DNA from: Galbibacter pacificus
Lineage (GTDB): Bacteria; Bacteroidota; Bacteroidia; Flavobacteriales; Flavobacteriaceae
DNA: 64,000 nucleotides
Direction of reading: 5' to 3'
Assembly (NCBI RefSeq): GCF_029603165.1
Contig: NZ_JAQSVC010000004.1
Coordinates: 248,001 to 312,000 of the forward strand
The notes under the pieces were generated by a model. It searched no databases. It worked only from the letters and a program-made list of their open reading frames with translations, and was not told the origin of the DNA. The position numbers were made by a program, and so were the translations under genes. Below are positions 36,565 through 45,247 of the stretch, piece by piece (the stretch's first letter is position 1; the number at the start of each line of letters is the position of its first letter).

Positions 36565-38274
36565 ATGAAGAATTTAATTAATATCTTATTTCTGGCCATA
36601 ACAGCAATTGGTTTTTCACAAAACCTGCATACCGATGGTCAAAAAATTGTAAACGAAAAAGGCGAAAATGTATTGCTAAAAGGAATTGGCCTTGGCGGAC
36701 ACATGCTCCAAGAAGGTTATATGCTTAAAGTTCCCTTCTCGGGTCAGCAATATGTTTTTAAACAACATATTGAAGCATTAATTGGAAAAGAAGCTACGGC
36801 AGAATTTTACAACCGTTGGCTTGCCAACCATACCCAAAAAACCGATATCGATTCGTTAAAGAGCTGGGGGTTTAACTCTGTTAGGCTTCCCATGCATTAC
36901 AATCTTTATACGCTCCCCATAGAAGACGAACCCGTAAAAGGCAAACAAACATGGCTGGAAAAAGGTTTCCAGATGACCGATTCTTTATTGCAATGGTGCA
37001 AAGAGAATAAAATGTACCTCATTCTAGACATGCATGCCACTCCGGGCGGACAAGGACACGACCTAAACATATCCGACCGCGACCCCTCTAAACCTTCCTT
37101 ATGGGAAAGTAAAGCCAATCAAGAGAAACTCGTTGCGCTTTGGCAAAAATTGGCCGAAAGGTACAAAGACGAAGCATGGATTGGCGCCTACGATATTATT
37201 AACGAGCCCAATTGGGCATTTACCGGAAAACATAAAAACGGGATAGACGAACAGGAAAACAAACCGCTTAAAAAATTAATGGTAGAAATCACCAAAGCCA
37301 TTAGGAAAGTAGATAAAAAACACATCCTCATTATAGAAGGAAACGGCTGGGGAAATAATTACAACGGCGTTCTTCCCCCATGGGACGACAATATGGTAAT
37401 TAGTTTCCACAAATACTGGAACTACAACACCCAAGCTGAAATTCAAGGTTTTTTGGATTTTCGGAAAAAATACAATACCCCTATTTGGTTAGGCGAAACC
37501 GGGGAAAACTCGAATGTATGGTTTACCGATGCTATTACTTTAATGCAGCAGAACAATATTGGTTGGTGCTGGTGGCCGCTAAAAAAGCTGGGCTTCAACA
37601 ATCCATTGGAGGTTAAGGTAAACCCGGGCTATCAAAAATTGTTGGATTATTGGGCTGATAAAGCCGATAAACCCACTCAAAAAGAAGCTTATGACGCACT
37701 GATGCAACTCGCCGAAGATGCTAAAATTGAAAACAATATTTTCCATAAAGATGTTGTAGATGCCATGATGCGCCTACCATTAACAAACGGAACAAAATCA
37801 TACAAAGCAGTAAATATTGATGAAGATACATTGATAAAGGCAGTAAATTACGACCTTGGAAAGCTTGGCATTGCTTATTTTGATACCGATTATGGAAATT
37901 ATTACGTTTCTACCGGAAAAGAGCGCACAGGATGGAACAATGGCCGCACCTATAGAAACGACGGCATTGATATTTACAAAGACGAAAGCGGGTATTATGT
38001 AGGCGATACCCAACGTGGCGAATGGCTTCAATATACTTTTGAAGCTTCAGAAGAAGGGGATTATGAAATTGCATTTACTACAAAAACTACTTCGGAATGT
38101 GCTGTTTTAATAGAAAACAAGGATGGATATTCTGAAGTAATTACAATTGCCAAAAACTTATCTTGGAACACTTCAGAAGCAAAAAAAATAACGCTTAACA
38201 AAGGTTTCAATCAACTCAAAATTACCGTTCTTAAAGGTCGGCCGGACCTAAAGGAAATTCTTATCAAAAAATAA
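36565..38274 (+). CDS. Glycoside hydrolase family 5 with C-terminal CBM6-like domain
   Basis: A 569-residue secreted endo-beta-glycanase. The signal peptide ends near residue 16 (AIGFSQ). The GH5 barrel covers about residues 20-380 with the acid/base Glu214 in IINEPNW and nucleophile Glu311 in WLGETGENS. RLPMHYN and HATPGGQGH are GH5 landmarks close to exo-1,3-glucanase-like members. The last 130 residues (about 440-569) read as a CBM6-like beta-sandwich (RNDGIDIY, GEWLQYTF, GDYEIAF). There is no lipobox, so the enzyme is periplasmic or secreted. Specificity for beta-1,3, beta-1,4 or beta-1,6 linkages is not decidable by eye. Confidence 0.85.
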   Translation: MKNLINILFLAITAIGFSQNLHTDGQKIVNEKGENVLLKGIGLGGHMLQEGYMLKVPFSGQQYVFKQHIEALIGKEATAEFYNRWLANHTQKTDIDSLKSWGFNSVRLPMHYNLYTLPIEDEPVKGKQTWLEKGFQMTDSLLQWCKENKMYLILDMHATPGGQGHDLNISDRDPSKPSLWESKANQEKLVALWQKLAERYKDEAWIGAYDIINEPNWAFTGKHKNGIDEQENKPLKKLMVEITKAIRKVDKKHILIIEGNGWGNNYNGVLPPWDDNMVISFHKYWNYNTQAEIQGFLDFRKKYNTPIWLGETGENSNVWFTDAITLMQQNNIGWCWWPLKKLGFNNPLEVKVNPGYQKLLDYWADKADKPTQKEAYDALMQLAEDAKIENNIFHKDVVDAMMRLPLTNGTKSYKAVNIDEDTLIKAVNYDLGKLGIAYFDTDYGNYYVSTGKERTGWNNGRTYRNDGIDIYKDESGYYVGDTQRGEWLQYTFEASEEGDYEIAFTTKTTSECAVLIENKDGYSEVITIAKNLSWNTSEAKKITLNKGFNQLKITVLKGRPDLKEILIKK

Positions 38275-38277
38275 AAA

Positions 38278-39687
38278 ATGCTACAAAAATATAACTTACT
38301 GTTACTGGGAATTGCTTTTATTGCATTTTCTTGTTCAACTAAAAAAGAACAACAAAACAACGATGCATTGTTATGGGTTACTTCCCTGGATAAATCTGTA
38401 TTGTTAAAAAAAGTCCCGATTGAAAACCATTCTGAAAAACCCCCTGGAAATGCAGTTATTATAAATATTGACACCACAAAAACCTACCAAACCATGGATG
38501 GGTTTGGGTACAGCTTAACAGGCGGTAGCGCCATGCACCTTTATAAAATGAGCGATTCTGCCCGGATAAAAATCTTGGAAGAGCTTTTTGGCACGGGCAA
38601 AAACAGCATTGGGGCAAGTTATTTGCGGATAAGCATTGGTTCTTCGGACCTTGATGAGAAACCTTGGTCTTATGATGATATTGCCGAAGGAAAAACCGAT
38701 GAAAATTTAGAACACTTTTCTTTGGCTTACGACACGCTTTATTTAATTCCGGTATTAAAGGATATTCTAAAAATAAATCCCGATATAAAAATAATGGGCT
38801 CGCCATGGTCGCCCCCAAAATGGATGAAAACCAATAACGATACCCGTGGCGGAAGCTTAAAAAAAGCATACCATGAAGTATATGCCCAATATTTTGTAAA
38901 GTATCTCAAAGCGATGGAAGAACACGGGATTACCTTGGACGCCATTACCGTACAAAACGAGCCCCTGCACCCCGGCAACAACCCCAGCACGCTTATGCTG
39001 GCGGCACAACAGGCCGATTTTATTAAACACAATCTGGGACCTGCTTTTAATAAAAATAACATTACGACCAAAATTGTGATTTACGATCATAATGCCGACC
39101 GGATTGATTACCCTATTTCTATTTTAGACGATCCCGAAGCTGCCAAATATATAGATGGCGCTGCATTTCATTTATACGGCGGGGAAATTGATGCACTTTC
39201 CAAAGTACATCAAAAGCATCCGGATAAAAATCTTTATTTTACCGAACAATGGGTGGGTGCACCGGGCGATTTTGAGAAAGAAATGGAATGGCATACCGAA
39301 AATCTTATTATTGGCGCTACGCGAAACTGGTGTAAAACGGTTTTGGAATGGAACTTGGCCGCTGATGAAAAAATGGACCCACATACGGACAGGGGCGGAT
39401 GCGATATTTGTTTGGGCGCCATAACCATTAAAAGTGACTCTGTATCACGAAATCCGGCATATTATATTGTAGCACAAGCTTCTAAATTTATACCCCCGAG
39501 TTCGGTAAGGGTTGCCTCCAGCACCAATGATATGGTTCCTAATGTAACTTTTAAAACCAAAGAAGGAAAGATTGTTTCTGTCATATTGAATAAAACCGAT
39601 CAACCTCAGCAAGTTCAAATAAAAATAGGCCATACAAATGTATACGTTCAAGTTATGGCAAGAGCTGTAGCAACACTTGTTCAATAA
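38278..39687 (+). CDS. Glycoside hydrolase family 30 lipoprotein, second copy
   Basis: A 469-residue GH30 paralogue of the gene two positions upstream. The acid/base Glu228 is in TVQNEPLHPGNNP and the nucleophile Glu323 in YFTEQWVG. A lipobox (AFSC) is followed by STKKEQQ, which lacks the acidic surface signal of the first copy, so a periplasmic-facing outer-membrane location is possible. It shares long colinear stretches with the first GH30 (YQTxDGFG, TGGSA, GSPW, YFVKY) but differs around both catalytic loops. It starts three bases after the GH5 stop, so the three hydrolases are cotranscribed. Confidence 0.87.
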   Translation: MLQKYNLLLLGIAFIAFSCSTKKEQQNNDALLWVTSLDKSVLLKKVPIENHSEKPPGNAVIINIDTTKTYQTMDGFGYSLTGGSAMHLYKMSDSARIKILEELFGTGKNSIGASYLRISIGSSDLDEKPWSYDDIAEGKTDENLEHFSLAYDTLYLIPVLKDILKINPDIKIMGSPWSPPKWMKTNNDTRGGSLKKAYHEVYAQYFVKYLKAMEEHGITLDAITVQNEPLHPGNNPSTLMLAAQQADFIKHNLGPAFNKNNITTKIVIYDHNADRIDYPISILDDPEAAKYIDGAAFHLYGGEIDALSKVHQKHPDKNLYFTEQWVGAPGDFEKEMEWHTENLIIGATRNWCKTVLEWNLAADEKMDPHTDRGGCDICLGAITIKSDSVSRNPAYYIVAQASKFIPPSSVRVASSTNDMVPNVTFKTKEGKIVSVILNKTDQPQQVQIKIGHTNVYVQVMARAVATLVQ

Positions 39688-39718
39688 AATTATTCCCTAC
39701 CTACATCTTTTTATGCAG

Positions 39719-39742
39719 AAAAGAGGCCAATTGGCCTCTTTT
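39719..39742. terminator. Bidirectional terminator, glucan locus / crotonase
   Basis: A perfect 10-bp stem (AAAAGAGGCC / GGCCTCTTTT) with a 4-base AATT loop sits between convergent genes. Its A and T flanks let it serve both strands. Confidence 0.85.
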
Positions 39743-39745
39743 GTT

Positions 39746-40522
39746 TTATTCCCCGGGGAAATCCGCTTTTCGTTTTTCTAAAAATGCGGTGGTGCCTTCC
39801 TTAAAATCTTCGGTGCCAAAACATTCGCCAAAAGCTTCAATTTCTTTACGGTAACCATTACTGCCAAATCCTGCGTTTATGGAAGCTATGGCCGATGAAA
39901 TTGCCACGGGGGAGTTATTGATAATTTTTCCGGCTATTTTTTCACAAAAAGGAATTAACTGCTCCTGGGCAACCATATGGTTGATGAGCCCGGACATCAA
40001 GGCTTGCTCGGTACCAATCATTCCGGCAGTTAAAATCATTTCCATGGCTCTTCCTTTTCCTACCAATTGCGGAAGTCTTTGCGTACCTCCATAACCGGGG
40101 ATAACGCCCAAAGATGTTTCCGGAAGCCCCATTCTAGCATGGTCGCTTGCCACTCTAAAATGGCACGCCATTGCCAATTCCAAACCACCCCCCAATGCAA
40201 AACCGTTAATGGCAGCAATTACCGGGGTGCTAAGATTTTCTATTAAATTAAAAAGCAGTTCTTGGCCTTTTGCGGCCAATTGCGACCCTTCATACACCGA
40301 AAAGTTAGCAAATTCTGCAATATCGGCACCTGCAACAAATGCCTTTTCCCCTGCTCCGGTTATAATAATAACCCGTACATCGGGGTCTTCTTCAAGGTTT
40401 TTAAAGGCTTCGTGCAGTTCTTCAATAGTAGCTTTATTAAGTGCATTTAATTTTTTAGGGCGGTTAATGGTAATTAAACCAATATGTTCCTGAATATCGA
40501 TTAAAATATTTTCAAAGCTCAT
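39746..40522 (-). CDS. Enoyl-CoA hydratase/isomerase (crotonase) family protein
   Basis: A 258-residue crotonase-fold enzyme acting on acyl-CoA thioesters, probably in fatty-acid or amino-acid degradation. The oxyanion-hole segments are AGADIAEF and NGFALGGGLELA. Both catalytic glutamates of true hydratases are present: Glu115 in GLELAMACH and Glu135 in LPETSLGVIPGYGG. Its reaction is therefore likely hydration of an enoyl-CoA rather than isomerisation only. No other beta-oxidation gene is next to it, so the pathway is open. Confidence 0.9.
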   Translation of the reverse strand: MSFENILIDIQEHIGLITINRPKKLNALNKATIEELHEAFKNLEEDPDVRVIIITGAGEKAFVAGADIAEFANFSVYEGSQLAAKGQELLFNLIENLSTPVIAAINGFALGGGLELAMACHFRVASDHARMGLPETSLGVIPGYGGTQRLPQLVGKGRAMEMILTAGMIGTEQALMSGLINHMVAQEQLIPFCEKIAGKIINNSPVAISSAIASINAGFGSNGYRKEIEAFGECFGTEDFKEGTTAFLEKRKADFPGE

Positions 40523-40542
40523 AGATGTCTTATTTATACTTT

Positions 40543-42012
40543 TTATTCTGATTTCTCTTTAAATTTAGGAAAAGATACGGTAAAAACAGTTCCTTTTCCC
40601 AAAACAGACGACATACATATATGCCCGTTATAGGTTTCAACAATATTTTTTACCATTCCTAGACCAAGCCCCATTCCGCTGGTCTTGGTGGTAAACTTCG
40701 GTTCGAATATTTTTTCTTGGTTTTCGGGGGCAATGCCAATACCATTATCGGCTACAGAAATTTTTACCAGGTCTTTATCAGAGTAGACGTTCACTACAAT
40801 TTTAGGTTCCCTGTCTGGTGCCAGTGCCTGCGTTGCATTTTTCACCAAATTTGTAATTATCCTTATTAACTGGGTCCTGTCCAGTTTTGCTATAATTTCT
40901 TTTTCTTCTGAAAAAAACTTTATATAGTCTTCATTGAAAATATCGACCGACAACCGCACCACTTCAATAACATTTAGTGTTTCGTTTTGCTGTGCCGGCA
41001 TATTGGCAAAACTTCCAAAGGCCGAAGCAATATTACTCATGGTATCGATTTGCTGAATTAATGTTTTTGAGAATTCGTTTATTTTATTTGATGCATTTTC
41101 GTCGTCCGGGTCGAATTTTCGCTGAAAGTTTTGAACGCTCAGGCGCATGGGCGTAAGCGGGTTTTTAATTTCGTGGGCCACTTGCTTAGCCATTTCGCGC
41201 CATGCCTGTTCACGTTCGCTTTTGGCTAGTAATGTAGCACTGTTCTCGAGTTCGTCTACCATACCGTTGTAGGCATTTACCAAAGCGCCAATTTCTTCAC
41301 TGGGGTCGTCCAGATAAATTTTTTGGTTCTGCTTGCTAAGCCTGGTCTGGTATAGTTTTTCGCTAATGGCTTTTAGGGATCGTGTAATATATTTAGATAT
41401 AACATAGGCAAGCATTACCGCAAGGGCAAGTAAAATAAGGTATACGGCACCGAGCCTTAGCAAAAACTCTTTTAACTCGCTGTTATTAAAAGTATCGTCT
41501 TCATAATAAGGGATATGAAGGATACCGATCGGTTTAAATTTAGGGTCTAAAATATAACTATAAGAAGATTGAAAACGGTCGCCGGCCGCTTTGGTCTTTT
41601 CTATATAACGCTTGGTAAAACTGGAAGCCAGCCCGTGAATAATGCTTTGGTCCAATTGATTATTGGTTTCGTCCAGGCCAATTCTAGGTTTTGAGCTTAT
41701 TATTAGGTTTCCTTCAAGGTCGTATACATTAAAATTGATATCCAATACATCTGAAGCTTCATAAATGGCATTTTTATATTCCAGAATATACATAAGGTTT
41801 TCGGTTTTAACCTCCCAAGTAGTATTCTTCAATATATAATCTATTTGAGCGTTGAGCTGGTCTTCTTTTCTTTCAAGGTATTCTTTGTGGTAATCTTCGG
41901 CCTGTTCTTTGTATTGATAAATAGTAACCCCGGCGATAAGCACAGATGCCAGCACCACTATAAAAATCATGGTAATGAATATGCGTGTCCGAAGCGAAAG
42001 TTTATTATACAC
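40543..42012 (-). CDS. HAMP-domain sensor histidine kinase, orphan
   Basis: A 489-residue membrane kinase. A first transmembrane helix (about residues 10-31) and second (about 185-206) bracket a periplasmic sensor of about 155 residues. A HAMP linker (about 205-260), a HisKA helix with phospho-acceptor His280 in VAHEIKNPLTPMRLS, and an HATPase domain with N box (NLVKNATQAL), DNGIGI and GMGLGLGMV follow. The HEIKNPL context resembles NtrY-like kinases. No response-regulator gene is adjacent, so its partner is elsewhere. The start is GTG 42012, the only suitable start ahead of the first helix. Confidence 0.9.
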   Translation of the reverse strand: MYNKLSLRTRIFITMIFIVVLASVLIAGVTIYQYKEQAEDYHKEYLERKEDQLNAQIDYILKNTTWEVKTENLMYILEYKNAIYEASDVLDINFNVYDLEGNLIISSKPRIGLDETNNQLDQSIIHGLASSFTKRYIEKTKAAGDRFQSSYSYILDPKFKPIGILHIPYYEDDTFNNSELKEFLLRLGAVYLILLALAVMLAYVISKYITRSLKAISEKLYQTRLSKQNQKIYLDDPSEEIGALVNAYNGMVDELENSATLLAKSEREQAWREMAKQVAHEIKNPLTPMRLSVQNFQRKFDPDDENASNKINEFSKTLIQQIDTMSNIASAFGSFANMPAQQNETLNVIEVVRLSVDIFNEDYIKFFSEEKEIIAKLDRTQLIRIITNLVKNATQALAPDREPKIVVNVYSDKDLVKISVADNGIGIAPENQEKIFEPKFTTKTSGMGLGLGMVKNIVETYNGHICMSSVLGKGTVFTVSFPKFKEKSE

Positions 42013-42086
42013 AATTGCAATTTTTCAATTTTAAAGATAACAATAATTACACCAATGTTTTTATAAATATCCAACCTTTAAATACG

Positions 42087-42638
42087 TCAGGCCTCCGGAT
42101 TTTTATCGCGAATACGTTTATACAAACGTATGCCCAGCATGAGCAAAATTGCCAAAATAAAAATACCGACAACGCCAAATACCCAATTAAGGCTATCTTT
42201 TAAAATTACTAGAAAAACTACTGAAAACAAGATGATGGTGGATCCTTCGTTCCAAATACGCATAGATTTGGAGGTGTATTTTACCTCGTCCCGCTGTAGT
42301 TGCTTAAAGATTTGATGTGTTTTTAAATGATATAAAATCAGCAAAAAAACAAAAAGGAGCTTTATGTGCATCCACCCCTGTTGAAGCCATCCCGGCATTA
42401 TTACCAGCAACAATATTGCAAAAAACAGGGCTAAAATAGCCGACGGCCAGGTAATGATGAACCACAAGCGCTTGGCCATTAATTTAAGTTGTTTGCCCAA
42501 AATTTCCTTTTCGGGCGATGGTTTTTGGAATGCTTCAATTTGATAGACAAACAACCTTGGAATATAGAACAATCCTGCAAACCAAGTAATAACAAAAATT
42601 AAATGTAATGCCTTTATGTAGTTGTAATATTCGGCCAT
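42087..42638 (-). CDS. hemJ: HemJ-type protoporphyrinogen IX oxidase (CopD/UPF0093 family)
   Basis: Oxidises protoporphyrinogen IX to protoporphyrin IX, the penultimate step of heme synthesis, in the inner membrane. The 183-residue protein has about four or five helices and the HemJ landmarks ALHLIFVITWFAGLFYIPRLFVY (given here in part: His12, Arg28), a WMHIKLLFV segment with a conserved lysine, and RIWNEGST. Automatic annotation often calls such proteins CopD (copper resistance), but a heme role fits: hemH is two genes away and the hemABCDEF set lies beyond. hemG and hemY are absent from this window. Assignment by motif and context. Confidence 0.8.
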   Translation of the reverse strand: MAEYYNYIKALHLIFVITWFAGLFYIPRLFVYQIEAFQKPSPEKEILGKQLKLMAKRLWFIITWPSAILALFFAILLLVIMPGWLQQGWMHIKLLFVFLLILYHLKTHQIFKQLQRDEVKYTSKSMRIWNEGSTIILFSVVFLVILKDSLNWVFGVVGIFILAILLMLGIRLYKRIRDKNPEA

Positions 42639-42650
42639 CTTGCTTTAAAA

Positions 42651-44006
42651 TTAATTATTCTCTGTAATAACCAGTTCTTTTCGCACTTCTTTATTCAAAA
42701 AATATCCAGTAACGATGGTAGAAAGAACATCTGCTATAGGAAAGGATATCCAAACCCCGATTTCACCGTAAAACTTGGGCAAGATCAATATCAACGGTAT
42801 AAAAAATAACCCCTGCCGTGTCAAGGTAAGCAACAATGCCGGTTTGGCTTTTCCAATGGCTTGAAAATAAGCCGAACCTATTAATTGTATCACCACAATT
42901 GGCGTAGCGGCAAAGACCCAACGCATGGCTCCGGGTGTCTCGGCCAAGACTTCCTTGTCGTGTGTAAACACATTGGTTATTGCCTCGGGGAACAACATTA
43001 TCAAAATAAAAATGGCAAAGCCTAAAATTACGGCATATTTAATAGCCGTATTAATGGATTCCCGCACTCTTTGGTATTGCTTGGCCCCATAATTAAATCC
43101 TGCAATTGGCAAAAAACCTTGGGTAATACCCAGCACCGGAAACAATGCAAACATAAGCATGCGCCCAATAATGGCATATACCGTAACCGACGATTCGCCG
43201 CCCAGTTCAAACAGGATATTGTTTAAAAATAAATACGTAATGCTTACCACGGCCTGTCTTGCAAGGGTAACCCCACCCAATGAAGCAATTTCGAAAACAA
43301 TACTTTTATTTAGCCCAAAATGGGACCAGTTTATTTTAAGCTCGGAATTTTTTGATAAAAAATACCAAACTATGTAAATAAAGCAGCACATATAAGATCC
43401 CGTCGTGGCCCATGCCGCACCATACATTCCGTAGTCCAGCACATTTATAAATATATAATCGAAGATTAAATTACCCGCCGATGGGATAATCATAGCAATC
43501 ATGGCAAACTTTGGCCGTCCTTCTGCCCTTATTACATTATTCCCCAGCATGCACAATGCCAAGAAAGGAACCCCATAAAGTACTATTTTGTAATAGATCT
43601 TTGCCGGATCGAATATTGCACCCTTTCCACCAAAACTTGGTATTATGGTATCTACAAATACCAAACCAACAATTACAAAAACCGATGTTAGAAGAAAAGT
43701 AAGCGTAATTTGATTTCCAAAGGTTTTTAGTGCCTTTTTTGGTTCTTCGGCGCCTAATGCCCTGGAAATTATGGAAGAACCGCCAATCCCGATTGCCATT
43801 CCCAAAGCGGCTATAAAAAACGAGACCGGGAGCACCACATTAATGGCCGCAATAGCTACAGAACCAATCCAGTTCCCCACAAAAATGGTATCGACCAAGA
43901 TATTTAGCGACATTACCAGAATACCAATGGAGGCCGGCACTGCTTGACGCACCAATAATTTGCCTATGGAATCTGTTCCCAATTCTTTTGAAGTAGCTTT
44001 TGCCAT
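42651..44006 (-). CDS. MATE family multidrug/metabolite exporter
   Basis: Inner-membrane Na+ or H+-driven antiporter of 451 residues with twelve predicted helices in two MatE repeats (LVRQAVPASIGILVMSLNILVDTIFVG at the start of the first; AIGIGGSSIISRALGAEE later). The drug or metabolite exported is not predictable. It lies 12 bases upstream of hemJ on the same strand and could be cotranscribed with it. A role in porphyrin export would be attractive but is speculation. Confidence 0.92.
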   Translation of the reverse strand: MAKATSKELGTDSIGKLLVRQAVPASIGILVMSLNILVDTIFVGNWIGSVAIAAINVVLPVSFFIAALGMAIGIGGSSIISRALGAEEPKKALKTFGNQITLTFLLTSVFVIVGLVFVDTIIPSFGGKGAIFDPAKIYYKIVLYGVPFLALCMLGNNVIRAEGRPKFAMIAMIIPSAGNLIFDYIFINVLDYGMYGAAWATTGSYMCCFIYIVWYFLSKNSELKINWSHFGLNKSIVFEIASLGGVTLARQAVVSITYLFLNNILFELGGESSVTVYAIIGRMLMFALFPVLGITQGFLPIAGFNYGAKQYQRVRESINTAIKYAVILGFAIFILIMLFPEAITNVFTHDKEVLAETPGAMRWVFAATPIVVIQLIGSAYFQAIGKAKPALLLTLTRQGLFFIPLILILPKFYGEIGVWISFPIADVLSTIVTGYFLNKEVRKELVITENN

Positions 44007-44093
44007 ATTTTTTTAACTTACTAAGTAAGGTTGATAGGTTCTATGCTTTCTTGTGCAACATATGTTTGCCAGCAAGTGCAGGACATTTATTCT

Positions 44094-45122
44094 TTATTTT
44101 TCAATGGGGCTAAGTGCCCATTCATCGATCCAACGGGATAATACTTTTACCCATGCTTCATCATCGTTCAAGCAGGCGAGCATATGAAACGTTTTGCCTC
44201 CATTTTGTTGAAATTCATGCCGGGCCTCCATTCCAATTTCTTCTAAAGTTTCTATACAATCTGACACAAATGCGGGGGTAACCACGGCAAGCTTATCCAC
44301 GCCTTCGCTTGCAAATTTATTAATTGTTTTGTCGGTAAAAGGTTGCAACCAAGGATCTATACCCAATCTTGATTGAAAAGAACTTGAGTATGTCCCTTCC
44401 TTTAACCCTAAATAAGCGGCCACCTGCCTTGTGGTTTCCAAACATTGGTGACGGTAACAAAATTGATGCGCAGGAGAAGCGGTTTGGCAACATTGCCCGT
44501 CTATTTTACAATGCGACTTTGTAATATCAGACTTTTTGATGTGCCTTTCCGGAACCCCGTGGTATGAAAACAGCAAATGGTCCCACTCCTTATTTTCCAA
44601 TTGCGATTGAATGGATTCGGATAACACGCGCACATAATCCGGGTGATTGTAAAAAGCCGGTACATTGGTAAACTGCATTTCCGGAAAATGCCTTTGCCGC
44701 AATTCTTCGGCCTTGACCAAAATGGTTTCCGTTGTAGCCATGGCAAATTGTGGGTATAGGGGTATTAATAAAACATCGGTTACGCCTTCGTTATAAAGTG
44801 TTTGCAAACCGTTTTGTATGGATGGGTTTCCGTAGCGCATGGCCAAAGCCACGGGAACCTGTGTTAAATGGTCTATTTTTTCCTGCAATCTCTCTGAAAG
44901 GACAATTAACGGGGATCCTTCCTCCCACCAGATTTTTTCATAAGCTGCCGCAGATTTTTTTGGTCTGGTATTTAAAATTATTCCTTTTACAATGAAAGTG
45001 CGTAGCCATAAAGGAAGGTCTATAACTCGTTCGTCCATTAAAAACTCTTCTAAATATCGCTTAACATCTTTAGGGTCTGTAGAATCTGGAGAACCCAAAT
45101 TAACCAATAATACTCCTTTCAT
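44094..45122 (-). CDS. hemH: Ferrochelatase
   Basis: Inserts Fe2+ into protoporphyrin IX, forming protoheme. The 342-residue protein has the opening KGVLLVNLGSPDS, the catalytic His188 in LLFSYHGVPERHI, SFQSRLGIDPWLQPF, and the second metal-site region FVSDCIETLEEIGME. Between residues 205 and 227 is a Cys-rich insertion (Cys205, 211, 212, 222 and 227) not present in the E. coli enzyme. In some bacterial ferrochelatases internal cysteines ligate a [2Fe-2S] cluster. The gene has its own -7 element and is followed, after a MATE gene, by hemJ. Confidence 0.95.
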   Translation of the reverse strand: MKGVLLVNLGSPDSTDPKDVKRYLEEFLMDERVIDLPLWLRTFIVKGIILNTRPKKSAAAYEKIWWEEGSPLIVLSERLQEKIDHLTQVPVALAMRYGNPSIQNGLQTLYNEGVTDVLLIPLYPQFAMATTETILVKAEELRQRHFPEMQFTNVPAFYNHPDYVRVLSESIQSQLENKEWDHLLFSYHGVPERHIKKSDITKSHCKIDGQCCQTASPAHQFCYRHQCLETTRQVAAYLGLKEGTYSSSFQSRLGIDPWLQPFTDKTINKFASEGVDKLAVVTPAFVSDCIETLEEIGMEARHEFQQNGGKTFHMLACLNDDEAWVKVLSRWIDEWALSPIEK

Positions 45123-45171
45123 TCATTCTTGCTTTTTTGCTCTGTGCCAAGCAGGTTTTTTAAATTTTTTG

Positions 45172-45179
45172 CAAAGCTA
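45172..45179 (-). promoter_or_regulatory. -7 element of hemH
   Basis: TAGCTTTG on the minus strand lies 49 bases before the hemH start codon. No clear -33 TTTG is seen. Confidence 0.4.
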
Positions 45180-45247
45180 ATGCTTTAACATATTAATTTC
45201 TTCTTTTTCCCTGTTAAGGTTTTATGCCGCTATAAATAATATTGATA

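Noticed and set aside
42087-42638. Copper resistance protein CopD
   Set aside because: HemJ landmarks (HLIFVITWFAG, PRLFVY) and the heme cluster argue for protoporphyrinogen oxidase; no copper genes are adjacent.
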